The notes beneath the pieces were generated by a model. That model did not search any database. It saw only the letters and a program-made list of their open reading frames with translations, and had not been told where the DNA came from. Both the position numbers and the translations under genes were made by a program. From JACCTI01 sp051005695 (GTDB taxonomy: Bacteria; Verrucomicrobiota; Verrucomicrobiia; Chthoniobacterales; UBA10450), in contig JBPCJC010000062.1 of the NCBI GenBank assembly GCA_051005695.1, forward strand, positions 1-64,000: 64,000 nucleotides of DNA, written 5' to 3'. Position 1 is the stretch's first letter, and every line of letters starts with the position of its first letter. Below are positions 34,869-45,142 of the stretch, in pieces.

Positions 34869-37800
34869 CTACAACCAACGCGCAAGTTTTTCCTTCAGCT
34901 CGAGCGTCGGCTGCACGCGCAAATCCGCGCCCGCATCCAGGCGCACGATCTCGCCGTTCGGGCGCTGAAACACCAGCTCGACCGCGGTTGACCCCGGCGA
35001 ACTGGCCAGCATTTGCCGGACGTCCTGCAATTCCGCAGTGGTGACCGCGGACGAAAAACGAAGGACGACCGCGCCGTTGCCGTTGGGCGCACTGGTCGCG
35101 CCGTTCGCTGTCACCGGCGCGACCGCCGCACCGGGGATCAGCACCTTCACTTTTTGCGCGGTCGCGCGCACGGTGTCGTCGCGTTTATCCAGCGTTCCCT
35201 GGATGGCAATGACTTTTCCCAGGACTAACGAGTCCGCCATCGGAACGTAGGTTTCATTCCACAAAACCACTTCCAGCAAACCGGTCAGGTCTTCCAACCA
35301 GACGACCGCGAAAGGCTTGCCTTCCCTCTTGGTAAACTTCCGATCGACCTGGGTGATCGCGCCCGCGATCCGAAAAGTTGCGCGATCGGCCAGATCGCCT
35401 AACGAGACAATGGTTTGATAATTTCCGGCCGCGATCGTGCCCGCGTAGGCATCGAGTGGATGACCGGTGACATAAAATCCGAGGAGTTCCTTCTCGTAGG
35501 ACATGGTCTCGTGCTGCGTCCAGGCGAGCACCGCGCGCGAGCTCGCTTTCGAAACCGGTGCCGGCAGATCATCGAAGAGCGAGACCTGGCCACTGGCGCG
35601 ATCCCGATGCGAAGAGGCCGCAGCCGCGAGCGATTCGTCGATGCAGGCAAAAACTTCTGCGCGCGCGCGTTCGAGGAAATCGAACGCGCCCGCTTTCACC
35701 AGGCTTTCGAGCATCTTGCGATTGGCGATCCGCGAATCCAGCCGGCGACAAAAATCTTCCAGAGAATTGAATTCGCCGCCATGTTCGCGTTCGCGAATTG
35801 CCGCTTCCATCGCGCCCTGGCCGACGTTCTTGATCGCGGCCAAACCGTAACGAATCGACGCGCCGTTTTCCGGGGTGAATTTTAAACTGCTGCGATTCAC
35901 ATCCGGCGGCAAAATGGGAATCCCCATCCGTTTGCATTCGCCGACGAAGACGGAAATTTTTTCGGTGTTATCGATTTCGTTGCTGAGCAATCCGGCCATG
36001 AATTCGACCGGATAATTCGCCTTCAAATACGCGGTCTGATAACTGATCAAACCGTAGGCCGCGCTGTGACTTTTGTTGAAGCCGTAGCCCGCGAATTTTT
36101 CCAGCAAATCGAAAATCGCGTTCGCCTTTTTTTCTTTGATCCCGTTGGTCGCTTCGCAACCGCGGATGAAGTTGGCCCGCTCTTTCGCCATCTTCTCGCG
36201 ATCCTTTTTTCCCATCGCGCGCCGGAGCAAATCGGATTGGCCTAACGAGTAACCGGCCAGTCGGTTGGCCGCCGCCATTACCTGTTCCTGATAAATCATC
36301 AGCCCATAGGTGTCGGCGCAAACTTCCTCGAGCAATGGATGCTCGTATTTGATTTTCGTGAGGCCTTTTTTGCGCTTGATAAAATCCGGAATCAGCTCCA
36401 TCGGGCCCGGCCGATAGAGCGCGATCAAGGCGATGATGTCGTCGATTTTTTGGACATCGAAATTTTTGCAAAGGCTGGTCATCCCACCGGACTCCAGTTG
36501 GAAGACACCGATGGTTTCGCCGCGATTGAGGAGCGCGAAAGTTGCCTCGTTGTCGAGCGGCAGTTTGGCGATGGAAAAATCCCGCACCCGCTCGCGAATC
36601 AATGTCACCGTGTCCTCAATCACGGTGAGCGTTTTCAGCCCGAGGAAATCCATCTTCAGCATTCCGAGATCAGTCAGCGGCCCCATCGCAAACTGGCTGA
36701 TGACATCGTTGCCCTTGCTGTCACGACAGAGCGGAACGTAATCGGAAAGGTCGCGATCGCCGATGACCACGCCAGCCGCGTGCACGCCGGCGTTGCGCGA
36801 AAGACCTTCGAGGACAGTCGCGTAATCCCAGAGTTGGCGCGTGGAGGGCTCGGTCGCGATCGCTTTTTTCAAGTCGGGCGTTTTCTCCGCGGCGGACGCG
36901 AGCGTAATGTTCAACTCGTTAGGGATCAGTTTCGCGATCCGGTCAGCCTCACCGTAACTCAAACCGATCACGCGCCCGACATCGCGGACCACGCTCTTCG
37001 CTTTCAGTTTTCCGAAAGTGATGATCTGCGAGACGCGACGCTCGCCATATTTTTGGCGCACATATTCCAGCACTTCACCGCGACGCGCTTCGCAAAAATC
37101 CACGTCGATATCCGGCGGCGAAACGCGTTCCGGATTTAAGAAACGCTCGAAGAGGAGATTGAATTGCAGCGGATCGATGTCGGTAATCCGGAGGACGTAC
37201 GCGACCATCGAACCAGCGGCCGAGCCGCGGCCCGGACCGACCGGAATCCCACGCTCTTTCGCGTAGTGGATGAAATCCCAGACGATCAGGAAGTAGCTAA
37301 CGAATCCTGTGGTCTCGAGAACATCGAGCTCGTAATCGAGGCGCTTGATGAGCTCGCTATCGGTGCGTTCGCCGTAGCGTTCGTGCAAACCCTTGTAGCA
37401 AAGCTCGCGCAGATAAGCCTCGCGCGTTTTGCCTGCCGGCGCGGGATATTCGGGAAATTTATTTTTGCCGAACTCCAGCTCGAGATGGCAGCGTTCCGCG
37501 ATCTCGAGCGTATTCGTGATCGCGCTCGGATGATCCGGAAAAAGCGCGCGCATTTCGTCCGGCGATTTGAAATACAACTCCGGCGTGTAACGCATCCGGC
37601 GCTCGTCGTGGACCATCTTGCCGGTGCCGATGCAGATCATGACGTCATGCGCTTCGTGATGGCTCCGCTCGAGGAAATGGACGTCATTGGCCGCGACTAA
37701 ACCGAACCCAAATTCCTTCGCGAGTGTTGGCAGGACGGCGTTGCATTTTTGCTGCGCCTCGATCCCGTGATCGTGCAGCTCGAGAAAGAAATTCTCCGCG

Positions 37801-38306
37801 CCGAGAATCTGCCGGAAATCATCCGCGCTTTGGCGCGCCTTGGCCATGTTATCGGACTGGATCGCCATGTTGATCTCGCCCTTCAAGCACCCGCTCATTC
37901 CGATGAGTCCCGCGGAATGTCGCGCGAGCAGTTCCTTATCGATCCGCGGCTTGTAATGCATCCCGTCGAGGTGCGCGGTCGAGATCAACTTCACCAAGTT
38001 GCGGTAGCCGGTTTCGTCCTTCGTCAGCAGAGTGAAATGATAAGCCGCGTCGCGCTGATTATTCGGCCGATCCTTGATCGAACCCGGCGCCATGTAAGCC
38101 TCGCAACCGATGATCGGCTTGATCCCGGCGTCCTTCGCTTCCTGGTAAAACTCGATCGCGCCGTAGAGATTGCCGTGATCGGTCATCGCCACCGCTGGCA
38201 TCCCGAACTGCTTCGCTTTTTTCATCAGCTCCTTCATCCGAATCGCGCCATCGAGGAGCGAATATTCGGTATGCAGGTGGAGATGAACGAAGGAGTCACG
38301 AAGCAT
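34869..38306 (-). CDS. dnaE: DNA polymerase III alpha subunit
   Basis: A 1145-residue replicative polymerase. The PHP domain opens with FVHLHLHTEYSLLDGAIRM. The palm domain carries GPGRGSAAGSMVAYVLRITDIDPLQFNLLFERFLNPER and the catalytic PDIDVDF; the tau/beta-contact and helix-hairpin-helix regions follow. An OB fold (FRIAGAITQVDRKFTKREGKPFAVVWLEDLTG) is near residue 1000. Length fits DnaE1. Three copies of the dispersed word lie within it (35398, 36241, 36916). The 160-bp gap upstream is AT-rich and shared with the surface-protein gene. Confidence 0.97.
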   Translation of the reverse strand: MLRDSFVHLHLHTEYSLLDGAIRMKELMKKAKQFGMPAVAMTDHGNLYGAIEFYQEAKDAGIKPIIGCEAYMAPGSIKDRPNNQRDAAYHFTLLTKDETGYRNLVKLISTAHLDGMHYKPRIDKELLARHSAGLIGMSGCLKGEINMAIQSDNMAKARQSADDFRQILGAENFFLELHDHGIEAQQKCNAVLPTLAKEFGFGLVAANDVHFLERSHHEAHDVMICIGTGKMVHDERRMRYTPELYFKSPDEMRALFPDHPSAITNTLEIAERCHLELEFGKNKFPEYPAPAGKTREAYLRELCYKGLHERYGERTDSELIKRLDYELDVLETTGFVSYFLIVWDFIHYAKERGIPVGPGRGSAAGSMVAYVLRITDIDPLQFNLLFERFLNPERVSPPDIDVDFCEARRGEVLEYVRQKYGERRVSQIITFGKLKAKSVVRDVGRVIGLSYGEADRIAKLIPNELNITLASAAEKTPDLKKAIATEPSTRQLWDYATVLEGLSRNAGVHAAGVVIGDRDLSDYVPLCRDSKGNDVISQFAMGPLTDLGMLKMDFLGLKTLTVIEDTVTLIRERVRDFSIAKLPLDNEATFALLNRGETIGVFQLESGGMTSLCKNFDVQKIDDIIALIALYRPGPMELIPDFIKRKKGLTKIKYEHPLLEEVCADTYGLMIYQEQVMAAANRLAGYSLGQSDLLRRAMGKKDREKMAKERANFIRGCEATNGIKEKKANAIFDLLEKFAGYGFNKSHSAAYGLISYQTAYLKANYPVEFMAGLLSNEIDNTEKISVFVGECKRMGIPILPPDVNRSSLKFTPENGASIRYGLAAIKNVGQGAMEAAIREREHGGEFNSLEDFCRRLDSRIANRKMLESLVKAGAFDFLERARAEVFACIDESLAAAASSHRDRASGQVSLFDDLPAPVSKASSRAVLAWTQHETMSYEKELLGFYVTGHPLDAYAGTIAAGNYQTIVSLGDLADRATFRIAGAITQVDRKFTKREGKPFAVVWLEDLTGLLEVVLWNETYVPMADSLVLGKVIAIQGTLDKRDDTVRATAQKVKVLIPGAAVAPVTANGATSAPNGNGAVVLRFSSAVTTAELQDVRQMLASSPGSTAVELVFQRPNGEIVRLDAGADLRVQPTLELKEKLARWL

Positions 38307-38466
38307 TGTGGGTGACTATAAACTTCGCTATTTAAGGGGCAAGAGATGCGCGCGAAAACCTAGCCAATAAGGCGCAAAACTTCGTCGGCGACGCTTCGCG
38401 CTTTCTTAGTTTATATTTTTTCCAAATAAAATTGATGTCAAGCGAGGCGGTGATTAGAAAGTTCGT

Positions 38467-41028
38467 ATGTTACCCTGCGGTCGCACTTTCCTCGGCTGGC
38501 TTGTTTTTTTTCTGCAGCCGCTTGCGATCTTCGCCACTACGTCCGTTTGGGATGGTGGCGATTCGAGTAACAACATCAGTGCACCATTGAATTGGGCGGG
38601 CGACACGGCGCCGATGAGCGACTTGGCGAACACAGACTTGGTCTTCTCCGGACTGGTTCGCCTAAGCCCAAACGTCGATTCAATCTTCGCAGTCCACAGC
38701 CTTTCGACGGATCCCAATGATATTTACGCCGCAACATTTACCTTTAGTGGTGCCACCCTACAGATAGGCAGCGGAGGGATCGCGACGAAACTTGCCAAGG
38801 CGCTGACGTTTGAGAATGCGATCGATTTCAGCGGCGTGGCCTCCAGTCACATTGATGCGACCAACGCCGCCATCCGATTTGATAACTTGGTTTCCCTCCC
38901 GACAGATACCTTTCTGATTCATGGGCCGAGAAGCGTAACGGTCGGTGATTTCTCCGGTGCTTGCCCGATTACACTTTCCGGCGCGGCAGACTTCCGTTGG
39001 AGTCCCACGAACCCGGTCAGCAACGATCTCTTCGTGGAGGATGGCGGAGTGGCGATTGGGCTCTACGAGCCGACAAGAACCCACACTTTCACCAGCAGTT
39101 CTCACATTTCGATCGGAGCGACGGGCTCGTTCGTGGCCTATGAAAACGTCATCCTTAACGGCACGACGTTGACGCAGGCGAATGGCGGGAGCTTGGCCGC
39201 CGCGCTGACTGTTACGATGACTCTGCAAAACGGAGCAAATGCTCTGCTCCAGGGGCCGCTCACTGCTCAGCAGGGCCGATTCGTCGTCACTGGCGCCAAC
39301 TCCATTTTATCGCTGACCGGCAACCTCAGGATTAATGAACGTTTGTCGGTGCTGGCGGGAGGGAAGGTGTCCAGCAGCGGAAGCTTTTCAACCGACGGCA
39401 CATCACTCGTGGATGGCACCGGCTCCGATCTGAGCGCCGGTAATCTCTCTATCGGCGTCGGCGGTGGAACGGTAACTTTCAGCAATGGCAGCACGGGCGA
39501 ATTCGCACGGATTAAACTGGCGCCCGGTTTTTCTGGAACCTATCCAGCTCCGCATTTCTTGAATATCCAAAGCGGCGCGTCGGTTCCCTGCTCAGTCCTG
39601 AGCATCGCTCCGGATCAGCTTTCGAAAAACGCGACGGTGACGGTCACCGGTAGCGGCTCTGCACTCAATCTTACCGGGGGAGGATCTACAAACATCGGCA
39701 CTTCCTCTAGCGGGAGCACCGGCACGGGCACTTTAAACCTGCAAAGTGGCGGCACTTTCACCGACGACACCGGCCTAACCATCGTGAACACCACTGGCAC
39801 GCTCGCCATTGGCGGAGGAGTTTTCTATTCGCAAGGGGACTTCATCCTGGATGGCGGCCAACTGACGCGCGATGCCGCAGGAGTTTTCTCGGTGGGAGCA
39901 AATCGCACCATTACGATTCAAGCCGGAGGCCGCGCCACCTTCACCGGCGGCTATCAGCTGCCCGATGGTGCTGACCTTTTGGTCATGGGCGCAAATTCTC
40001 TTCTTACTTGTACCGGGAATTTCAGGGTGACCGGCTCTAGCAGTCTCGAGATCGAAAACGCGGGATCGCTGGGCTCCTTCGGCACCTTGGAAATTGGCGA
40101 TTCAAACGGCGGTTACGGGATAGTCACCGTAGATAGCGGAGGCACACTCTCTGTTTCGACAAATACAGATATCAAATCCGGGGGCCTGGCCGTTAACGCA
40201 GGCGGCACCCTCACTGGTGCTGGCAGCTTCACCGGGATTAACGGAATCAATCTTTATGGCGCTTACCTTCCCGGCGGGAGCTCCAGTCCCAATCAAACCG
40301 CTGCAGTCAGTTTCGCCCAATACCTGGTCTTACAAACCTCCACCAGCATCACGCTGAAACTCGGCGGTCTCGTCGCCGGCAGCCAGTATGATCAAATTTC
40401 CTTTAACAATTACGTTTCACTCGGAGGCACGCTCCGCGTCGTGCTGATCAACAACTTTATCCCGCAAGCCGGCGAAAGCTTTAAGCTCTTCGTCTTCGAT
40501 CCCAGCCAGTCGTCCAGCCAGTTTGGCCGCGTCACGCTTCCGCCTCTGCCAACCGGATTATTCTGGCGCAGCGATCGCCTCTACCTCGACGGCACGATCA
40601 GGGTTAGCCTGACCGCGCAAACCTTCGCGCTCTGGCAAAGTGGTTTTGGTGCGGGCAGTTTCACCGCGGATGATGATTACGATGGAATCGCCAACGGCAT
40701 TGAATATTTGCTCGGCACAAATCCGAAAACTGCCAGCAACTCGAGCGCGGTGTTCTCCGTTGCCGCGATATCGAATGGTGCCGCCAGCGTGACCTTTCAA
40801 ATCCCAGTCGATCCGGGGGACGATGCGCACTATCGCGTGCAGGCCAGCGCAAATCTCGTTAATTGGACAACGATCGCCCTCAAGGATGGAAGCTCGGCAT
40901 GGAGCGGATCCGCCGCCGTGAATGTCATGCCGTTGGCCAACGGCGCCCAGAACGCTGTTACTGTCATCGAGACGCTCCCGGCGCAGGCGACTAGCCGATT
41001 CTATCGCTTGGCAGCGGTCTCCCACTGA
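38467..41028 (+). CDS. Secreted beta-helix surface protein (autotransporter-passenger-like repeats)
   Basis: An 853-residue protein with a signal peptide (cleavage after about ATT/TSV, ~25). Its long body is made of degenerate G-, N-, S- and T-rich repeats (GGTFTDDTGLTIVNTTGTL, SVGANRTITIQAGG) typical of right-handed beta-helices of the autotransporter-associated type. No barrel domain follows. Instead the C-terminus has a calcium-loop motif (DDDYDGIANGIEYLLGTNP), YRVQA, and SRFYRL, the module also found on the S8 protease at 2887. It contains no exact copy of the dispersed word and seems lower in GC than its neighbours, so it may be recently acquired. Confidence 0.8.
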   Translation: MLPCGRTFLGWLVFFLQPLAIFATTSVWDGGDSSNNISAPLNWAGDTAPMSDLANTDLVFSGLVRLSPNVDSIFAVHSLSTDPNDIYAATFTFSGATLQIGSGGIATKLAKALTFENAIDFSGVASSHIDATNAAIRFDNLVSLPTDTFLIHGPRSVTVGDFSGACPITLSGAADFRWSPTNPVSNDLFVEDGGVAIGLYEPTRTHTFTSSSHISIGATGSFVAYENVILNGTTLTQANGGSLAAALTVTMTLQNGANALLQGPLTAQQGRFVVTGANSILSLTGNLRINERLSVLAGGKVSSSGSFSTDGTSLVDGTGSDLSAGNLSIGVGGGTVTFSNGSTGEFARIKLAPGFSGTYPAPHFLNIQSGASVPCSVLSIAPDQLSKNATVTVTGSGSALNLTGGGSTNIGTSSSGSTGTGTLNLQSGGTFTDDTGLTIVNTTGTLAIGGGVFYSQGDFILDGGQLTRDAAGVFSVGANRTITIQAGGRATFTGGYQLPDGADLLVMGANSLLTCTGNFRVTGSSSLEIENAGSLGSFGTLEIGDSNGGYGIVTVDSGGTLSVSTNTDIKSGGLAVNAGGTLTGAGSFTGINGINLYGAYLPGGSSSPNQTAAVSFAQYLVLQTSTSITLKLGGLVAGSQYDQISFNNYVSLGGTLRVVLINNFIPQAGESFKLFVFDPSQSSSQFGRVTLPPLPTGLFWRSDRLYLDGTIRVSLTAQTFALWQSGFGAGSFTADDDYDGIANGIEYLLGTNPKTASNSSAVFSVAAISNGAASVTFQIPVDPGDDAHYRVQASANLVNWTTIALKDGSSAWSGSAAVNVMPLANGAQNAVTVIETLPAQATSRFYRLAAVSH

Positions 41029-41135
41029 TCATCAATTCCAGGCGTGGCGAGCCGCAAATTTTATCGGCATGGCGACTGCTTTGCTGAAACTGCTCGATCT
41101 CTCCCCAGTCGATCGAGTCGTCCGATTTCCACAGA

Positions 41136-43051
41136 ATGCGCCGTTTCCTTTTTCCCCTGATCGCGGCACTGGGAGTGGTCTGCGCTTTCTCCGGCATCTG
41201 GTTCGATGGCTTGCGCAACGAAGTGCAAATCGGACGCGCACTCGACCGTCTTCCGCGGCTTAGCGAGACTCCATTCTTTCGCTGCGCCGACAGTTTTTAC
41301 TGGGCGTCGTACGCGCGCGAAATGATCGAAACCGGAAAATGGCGAGTCCGTTCCACTGAAATGGATAACGCTCCGTACGGTCGGCCGAATTACGGATGGG
41401 CCTCGTTAAATGCGTGGTATCTCGTCGCCCTTGGAAAGGCGTGGTCGATCGTGACCGGTTCGCCCTTGCGGAGCGCACTGCTTTCAAGTGCGATGTGGTC
41501 TGGCCCGATTCTTTATCTTTTCGCACTCGCGGGCATCCTCGCTTCCGGCTCCGTGATTCGAAATTTTCCGGCCGCGGCCGTCGCGGTGTTTGTACTTGGG
41601 ACCGCGCCGCGAGTTTACGCGGACTTCGCTTATGCGGTGCCGGGTCATCACGGCTGGCATGATCTGTTCTGTTTCGCGACCCTGGTTTTTTTGGCGGCGG
41701 GTATTCGAAAAACAAATTCGCACCCGTGGTTCGTTGGTGCCGGTGTCGCCGGCGCGGGCGCAATTTGGATCGGCGCCACCCAACAAGCCTTCGGTCTGGC
41801 GGCTGCAGGTCTCGGTGCTCTCGCGGCGATGCTGACCTTTCGCTTTGCCGCCCGAAAGGGATCGATCAGCGATCTCCCGCCGGCGGAATGCTGGCGCATT
41901 TTCGGTATCACCGGTGGCGTGAGCGCGATCGTTTTTTATTTGCTGGAGTATGCGCCGGGTCCCTGGGCGATGCGGCTGGAAGTAAACCACCCGATCTACG
42001 CCATCGGCTTCTTGTTAGGCGGAGAATTTCTCTGTCGCGCGCAACGGCTCCTTTTTTCAACACGCGAGCGTGGTCGCGGCGATCTCGTCATCGCCTTGGC
42101 GATCGCCGCCGGGCTCGCTGGAATTGCCGCCAGCGTGTTGCTCGGCCCGTCGGAATGGCATGCGATGCGGCAACCATTCATGCAGCGTTTGCATCATGAG
42201 ATTGCGGAGTTTCAGCCGATTTCACTTTCACAGGGATTGCTCGTTCTGGGCGCGCCGATGTTTCTCGTCGGGGTCGCGTTTTCGCGAGCATTTGTCGGCG
42301 ACCGAGCAGTGCGCGATCGGATCGCGCTCATGGTGACCGCGTGTCCCTGCGCCATGGCGATCGCGCTGAGCTTCGTGCAAGTTCGCTGGGCCGGAATCGC
42401 CGGCGCTTGCGCCGCCGCCGTGGCCGCGACGCTCTTCGCCGACTTAAGGAATTGGGTCGCGGACAACGAACGGCCGCCACCAAGCTCGTTACGCCTCCGC
42501 TCATTTCCTTTGGCCCTTTCTGGCTGCATTTTGGTCTCGTTAGGCTTGATCGGCTGCTGGAGCGTGAGTCGAAACCGCGAGCACGACCGGCAAGTTCGCG
42601 CGGAAGTGATCGATCGGCTCGCGACCATGGAAGTCGCAAGCATGTTGCAGGGCGACGCCACCATTTCTCATCCGATCGCGATGTTTTCCGGACAAAAGGA
42701 GCGGCAGGCCTGGATCAATTACGTCACCGGGATTCGCAGCGTCGGCTCGCTCTATTGGGATAGCCCCAACGGAATCCGCGACGAAGCGGAATTCCTCGCG
42801 ACCTACGACGACGCCGCCGCCCGACGGCTCGCGCGCCAACGTGGAATTCAATACGTCGTTGTTTCCACCGACAGCGCCAACGTCATTGCCTATCACTGTG
42901 GCAAGGCAACAAAAGCGCGCCGGCCATGCGCCAGACGCTGGCCTACCGACTAGCGGCTCCCCGCCCGACACCTCCGACGTGGCTGCTCCGCTTACCCGAC
43001 CTGACTCCGGCCGTGCGGGACGAAGATCTTCGAATTTATCGCGTGCTCTAA
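41136..43051 (+). pseudogene. STT3-like GT-C membrane protein with apparent frameshift
   Basis: The first frame (41136-42953) gives 605 residues with ~11 membrane helices. An early external loop (RCADSFYWASYAREMIETG) and a later SxxxxNAPYGRPNYG suggest an STT3/oligosaccharyltransferase-like GT-C enzyme. The soluble C-terminus breaks after VVVSTDSANVIAYHCGKA. One base later in register the sequence continues naturally as GNKSAPAMRQTLAYRLAAPR and ends DLRIYRVL at TAA 43051. A missing G near 42903 would explain this. The protein may be damaged, or the base may be a sequencing error. Glycan role inferred from topology only. Confidence 0.6.
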
Positions 43052-43194
43052 ATCGCGTTCTCGGGCGCATCTTAGTGGCGGTGGCATTCCTCGCGGAATA
43101 GAAAAGGCGTGGCGAGAAATTCAAAACTTGCGCTGCACCCGCGTTCTCTGATTTTCTAACTCGCAATCTGGGACTGCCACCGGCCTAAAACCCA

Positions 43195-43533
43195 ATGAAA
43201 AAACTCGAAGCGATCATCAAGCCGTTCAAACTCGAGGAAGTCAAAGAGGCGCTCGCCGAACTGGGAATCGAGGGCATGACGGTGACGGAAGTGAAGGGTT
43301 TCGGGCGACAAAAAGGCCATACCGAGATTTATCGCGGGAGCGAATACACCGTCGATTTCCTTCCGAAAGTGAAAATCGAAATCGTCCTCGCCGACGACAT
43401 GGTGGAGAAAGCAGTCCAGATCGTAGTTGGCGCGGCCAAGACCGGAAAAATCGGCGACGGCAAAGTTTTCGTCCTCCCGGTCGAACACGCGGTTCGTATC
43501 CGCACCGAAGAGATCGGCGAGAAGGCCGTCTAG
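43195..43533 (+). CDS. glnB: Nitrogen regulatory protein P-II
   Basis: A 112-residue PII protein (MKKLEAIIKPFKLEEVKEAL). The T-loop Tyr51 in RGSEYTVDFLPK is present for uridylylation, and the second signature reads TGKIGDGKVFVLPVEHAVRIRTEE. PII senses ATP/ADP and 2-oxoglutarate and controls glutamine synthetase and nitrogen transcription. It lies upstream of glnA, 138 bp apart, with a terminator-like hairpin in between. Confidence 0.97.
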   Translation: MKKLEAIIKPFKLEEVKEALAELGIEGMTVTEVKGFGRQKGHTEIYRGSEYTVDFLPKVKIEIVLADDMVEKAVQIVVGAAKTGKIGDGKVFVLPVEHAVRIRTEEIGEKAV

Positions 43534-43592
43534 CAAACTTGCCGCCGTTATTTTTTTCGCTCCACTGGTCGGCGGAGCGGCGCCGGCTATGG

Positions 43593-43629
43593 TGGCAAAT
43601 GCGCGCTCGCTGCCATCGCCAATTTTTTT
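43593..43629 (+). terminator. Weak intrinsic terminator between glnB and glnA
   Basis: TGGCA (43593) pairs with TGCCA (43611) around a smaller GCG/CGC stem, and TTTTTTT follows at 43623-43629. A copy of the dispersed word (43631-43640) begins right after the T-run. The stem is short, so the terminator may be partial. Confidence 0.4.
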
Positions 43630-43671
43630 AGCCTAACGAGTCATCTGCAACCCTGAGTAACGATCCCCATC

Positions 43672-45096
43672 ATGGCCAAAGACAAAAAACCCGCCTCCGA
43701 CGTCAGCAAAATGATCAAGGAACGCGAGGTCAAACTGATCGACTTCAAGTTCACCGATTTGCCCGGTAGCTGGCAGCATTTCACCACCACGTTGACCGAG
43801 TACAACGAGGAAATTTTTACCGACGGCCTCGGCTTTGATGGCTCCAGCATCCGCGGTTGGCGCGCGATCAACGCTAGCGACATGCTGGTTATTCCCGATC
43901 CCTCGACCGCCTGGATCGATCCCTTCAACGCCGAGCCGACGCTGAGTTTAATCTGCACGATCGTCGATCCGATCACGCGCGAACCGTACGACCGCGATCC
44001 GCGCGGCGTGGCCGAAAAAGCGGAAGCGTATTTGCAAAGCACCGGGATCGCGGATGTCGCTTCCTTCGGACCCGAAGCGGAATTTTTCATCTTCGACGAA
44101 GTCCGTTACAGCAACACCGGCAACTCTTCGTTTCACCTCGTCGATAGTGCCGAAGGCCACTGGAATAGCGGCAAGGAAGAATTCCCGAACCTCGGTTACA
44201 AGATTCGCGCGAAGGAAGGTTACTTCCCGGTGTCGCCGGCAGACACGCAACAGGACATCCGCAACGAGATGTGTCTGGAGTTGGAAAAAGCCGGGATCCC
44301 GATCGAGCGCCAGCATCACGAAGTCGCCACTGCCGGGCAGGCTGAAATCGACATCCGTTTCGCGCCGATGAAACAGATGGGCGACTACATGCAGTACTAC
44401 AAGTACATCATCCGCAACGTCGCCAAGAAACACGGCAAGACCGTGACTTTCATGCCCAAACCACTCTTCGGCGACAACGGCTCCGGGATGCACACCCACA
44501 TGTCGCTGTGGAAAGAAGGCAAGCCGCTCTTCGCCGGCAACGGTTACGCCGGACTCAGCGAGATGGCGTTATTTTTTATCGGCGGAATCTTGCGGCACGC
44601 GCCCGCGCTCACCTGCATCACCAACCCGACGACCAACAGCTACAAGCGTCTCGTTCCCGGCTTCGAAGCGCCGGTTAATCTCGCCTACTCCGCGCGCAAT
44701 CGCTCCGCCGCGATCCGCATTCCCACCTACTCCGCGAATCCCAAATCGAAGCGGATCGAATTCCGCACGCCTGACGCCGCAGCCAATCCCTACATCGCTT
44801 TCAGCGCGCTCTTGCTCGCCGGTTTGGATGGAATTCAGAACCGCATCGACCCCGGCGATCCGCTGGACAAAAACCTCTACGAACTTCCGCCGGAAGAACT
44901 CGCGCAGGTGCCGAGCGTCCCTGATTCCTTGAGCGGCGCGATCAAAGCGCTCGAGGCCGATCATCAATTCCTGCTCAAGGGCGACGTTTTCAATTCCGAC
45001 TTCATCGCCAATTGGCGGGAGATGAAACAAAAGGAATACGACGCCCTGCGCCTGCGTCCGCATCCATACGAATTCGCGATGTACTTCGACGTCTAG
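43672..45096 (+). CDS. glnA: Glutamine synthetase type I
   Basis: A 474-residue GS-I enzyme. It contains FTDLPGSWQHFTTTL, GFDGSSIRGWRAINASDM, the metal-site EFFIFDEV, the signature KPLFGDNGSGMHTHMSLWK, NPTTNSYKRLVPGFEAPVNLAYSARNRSAAIRIP, and the adenylylation Tyr in NLYELPPEE, so control by adenylylation is expected. It incorporates ammonia into glutamate and works with PII (glnB) just upstream. Confidence 0.97.
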   Translation: MAKDKKPASDVSKMIKEREVKLIDFKFTDLPGSWQHFTTTLTEYNEEIFTDGLGFDGSSIRGWRAINASDMLVIPDPSTAWIDPFNAEPTLSLICTIVDPITREPYDRDPRGVAEKAEAYLQSTGIADVASFGPEAEFFIFDEVRYSNTGNSSFHLVDSAEGHWNSGKEEFPNLGYKIRAKEGYFPVSPADTQQDIRNEMCLELEKAGIPIERQHHEVATAGQAEIDIRFAPMKQMGDYMQYYKYIIRNVAKKHGKTVTFMPKPLFGDNGSGMHTHMSLWKEGKPLFAGNGYAGLSEMALFFIGGILRHAPALTCITNPTTNSYKRLVPGFEAPVNLAYSARNRSAAIRIPTYSANPKSKRIEFRTPDAAANPYIAFSALLLAGLDGIQNRIDPGDPLDKNLYELPPEELAQVPSVPDSLSGAIKALEADHQFLLKGDVFNSDFIANWREMKQKEYDALRLRPHPYEFAMYFDV

Positions 45097-45142
45097 ACGC
45101 GCGGCCGTCCTGGTCGGTTACGTGGTCTCGTTAGGCTAAAAA

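Noticed and set aside
43088..43105. Possible sigma-54 promoter upstream of glnB
   Set aside because: TGGCATTCC lacks the GC at the -12 position with correct spacing.
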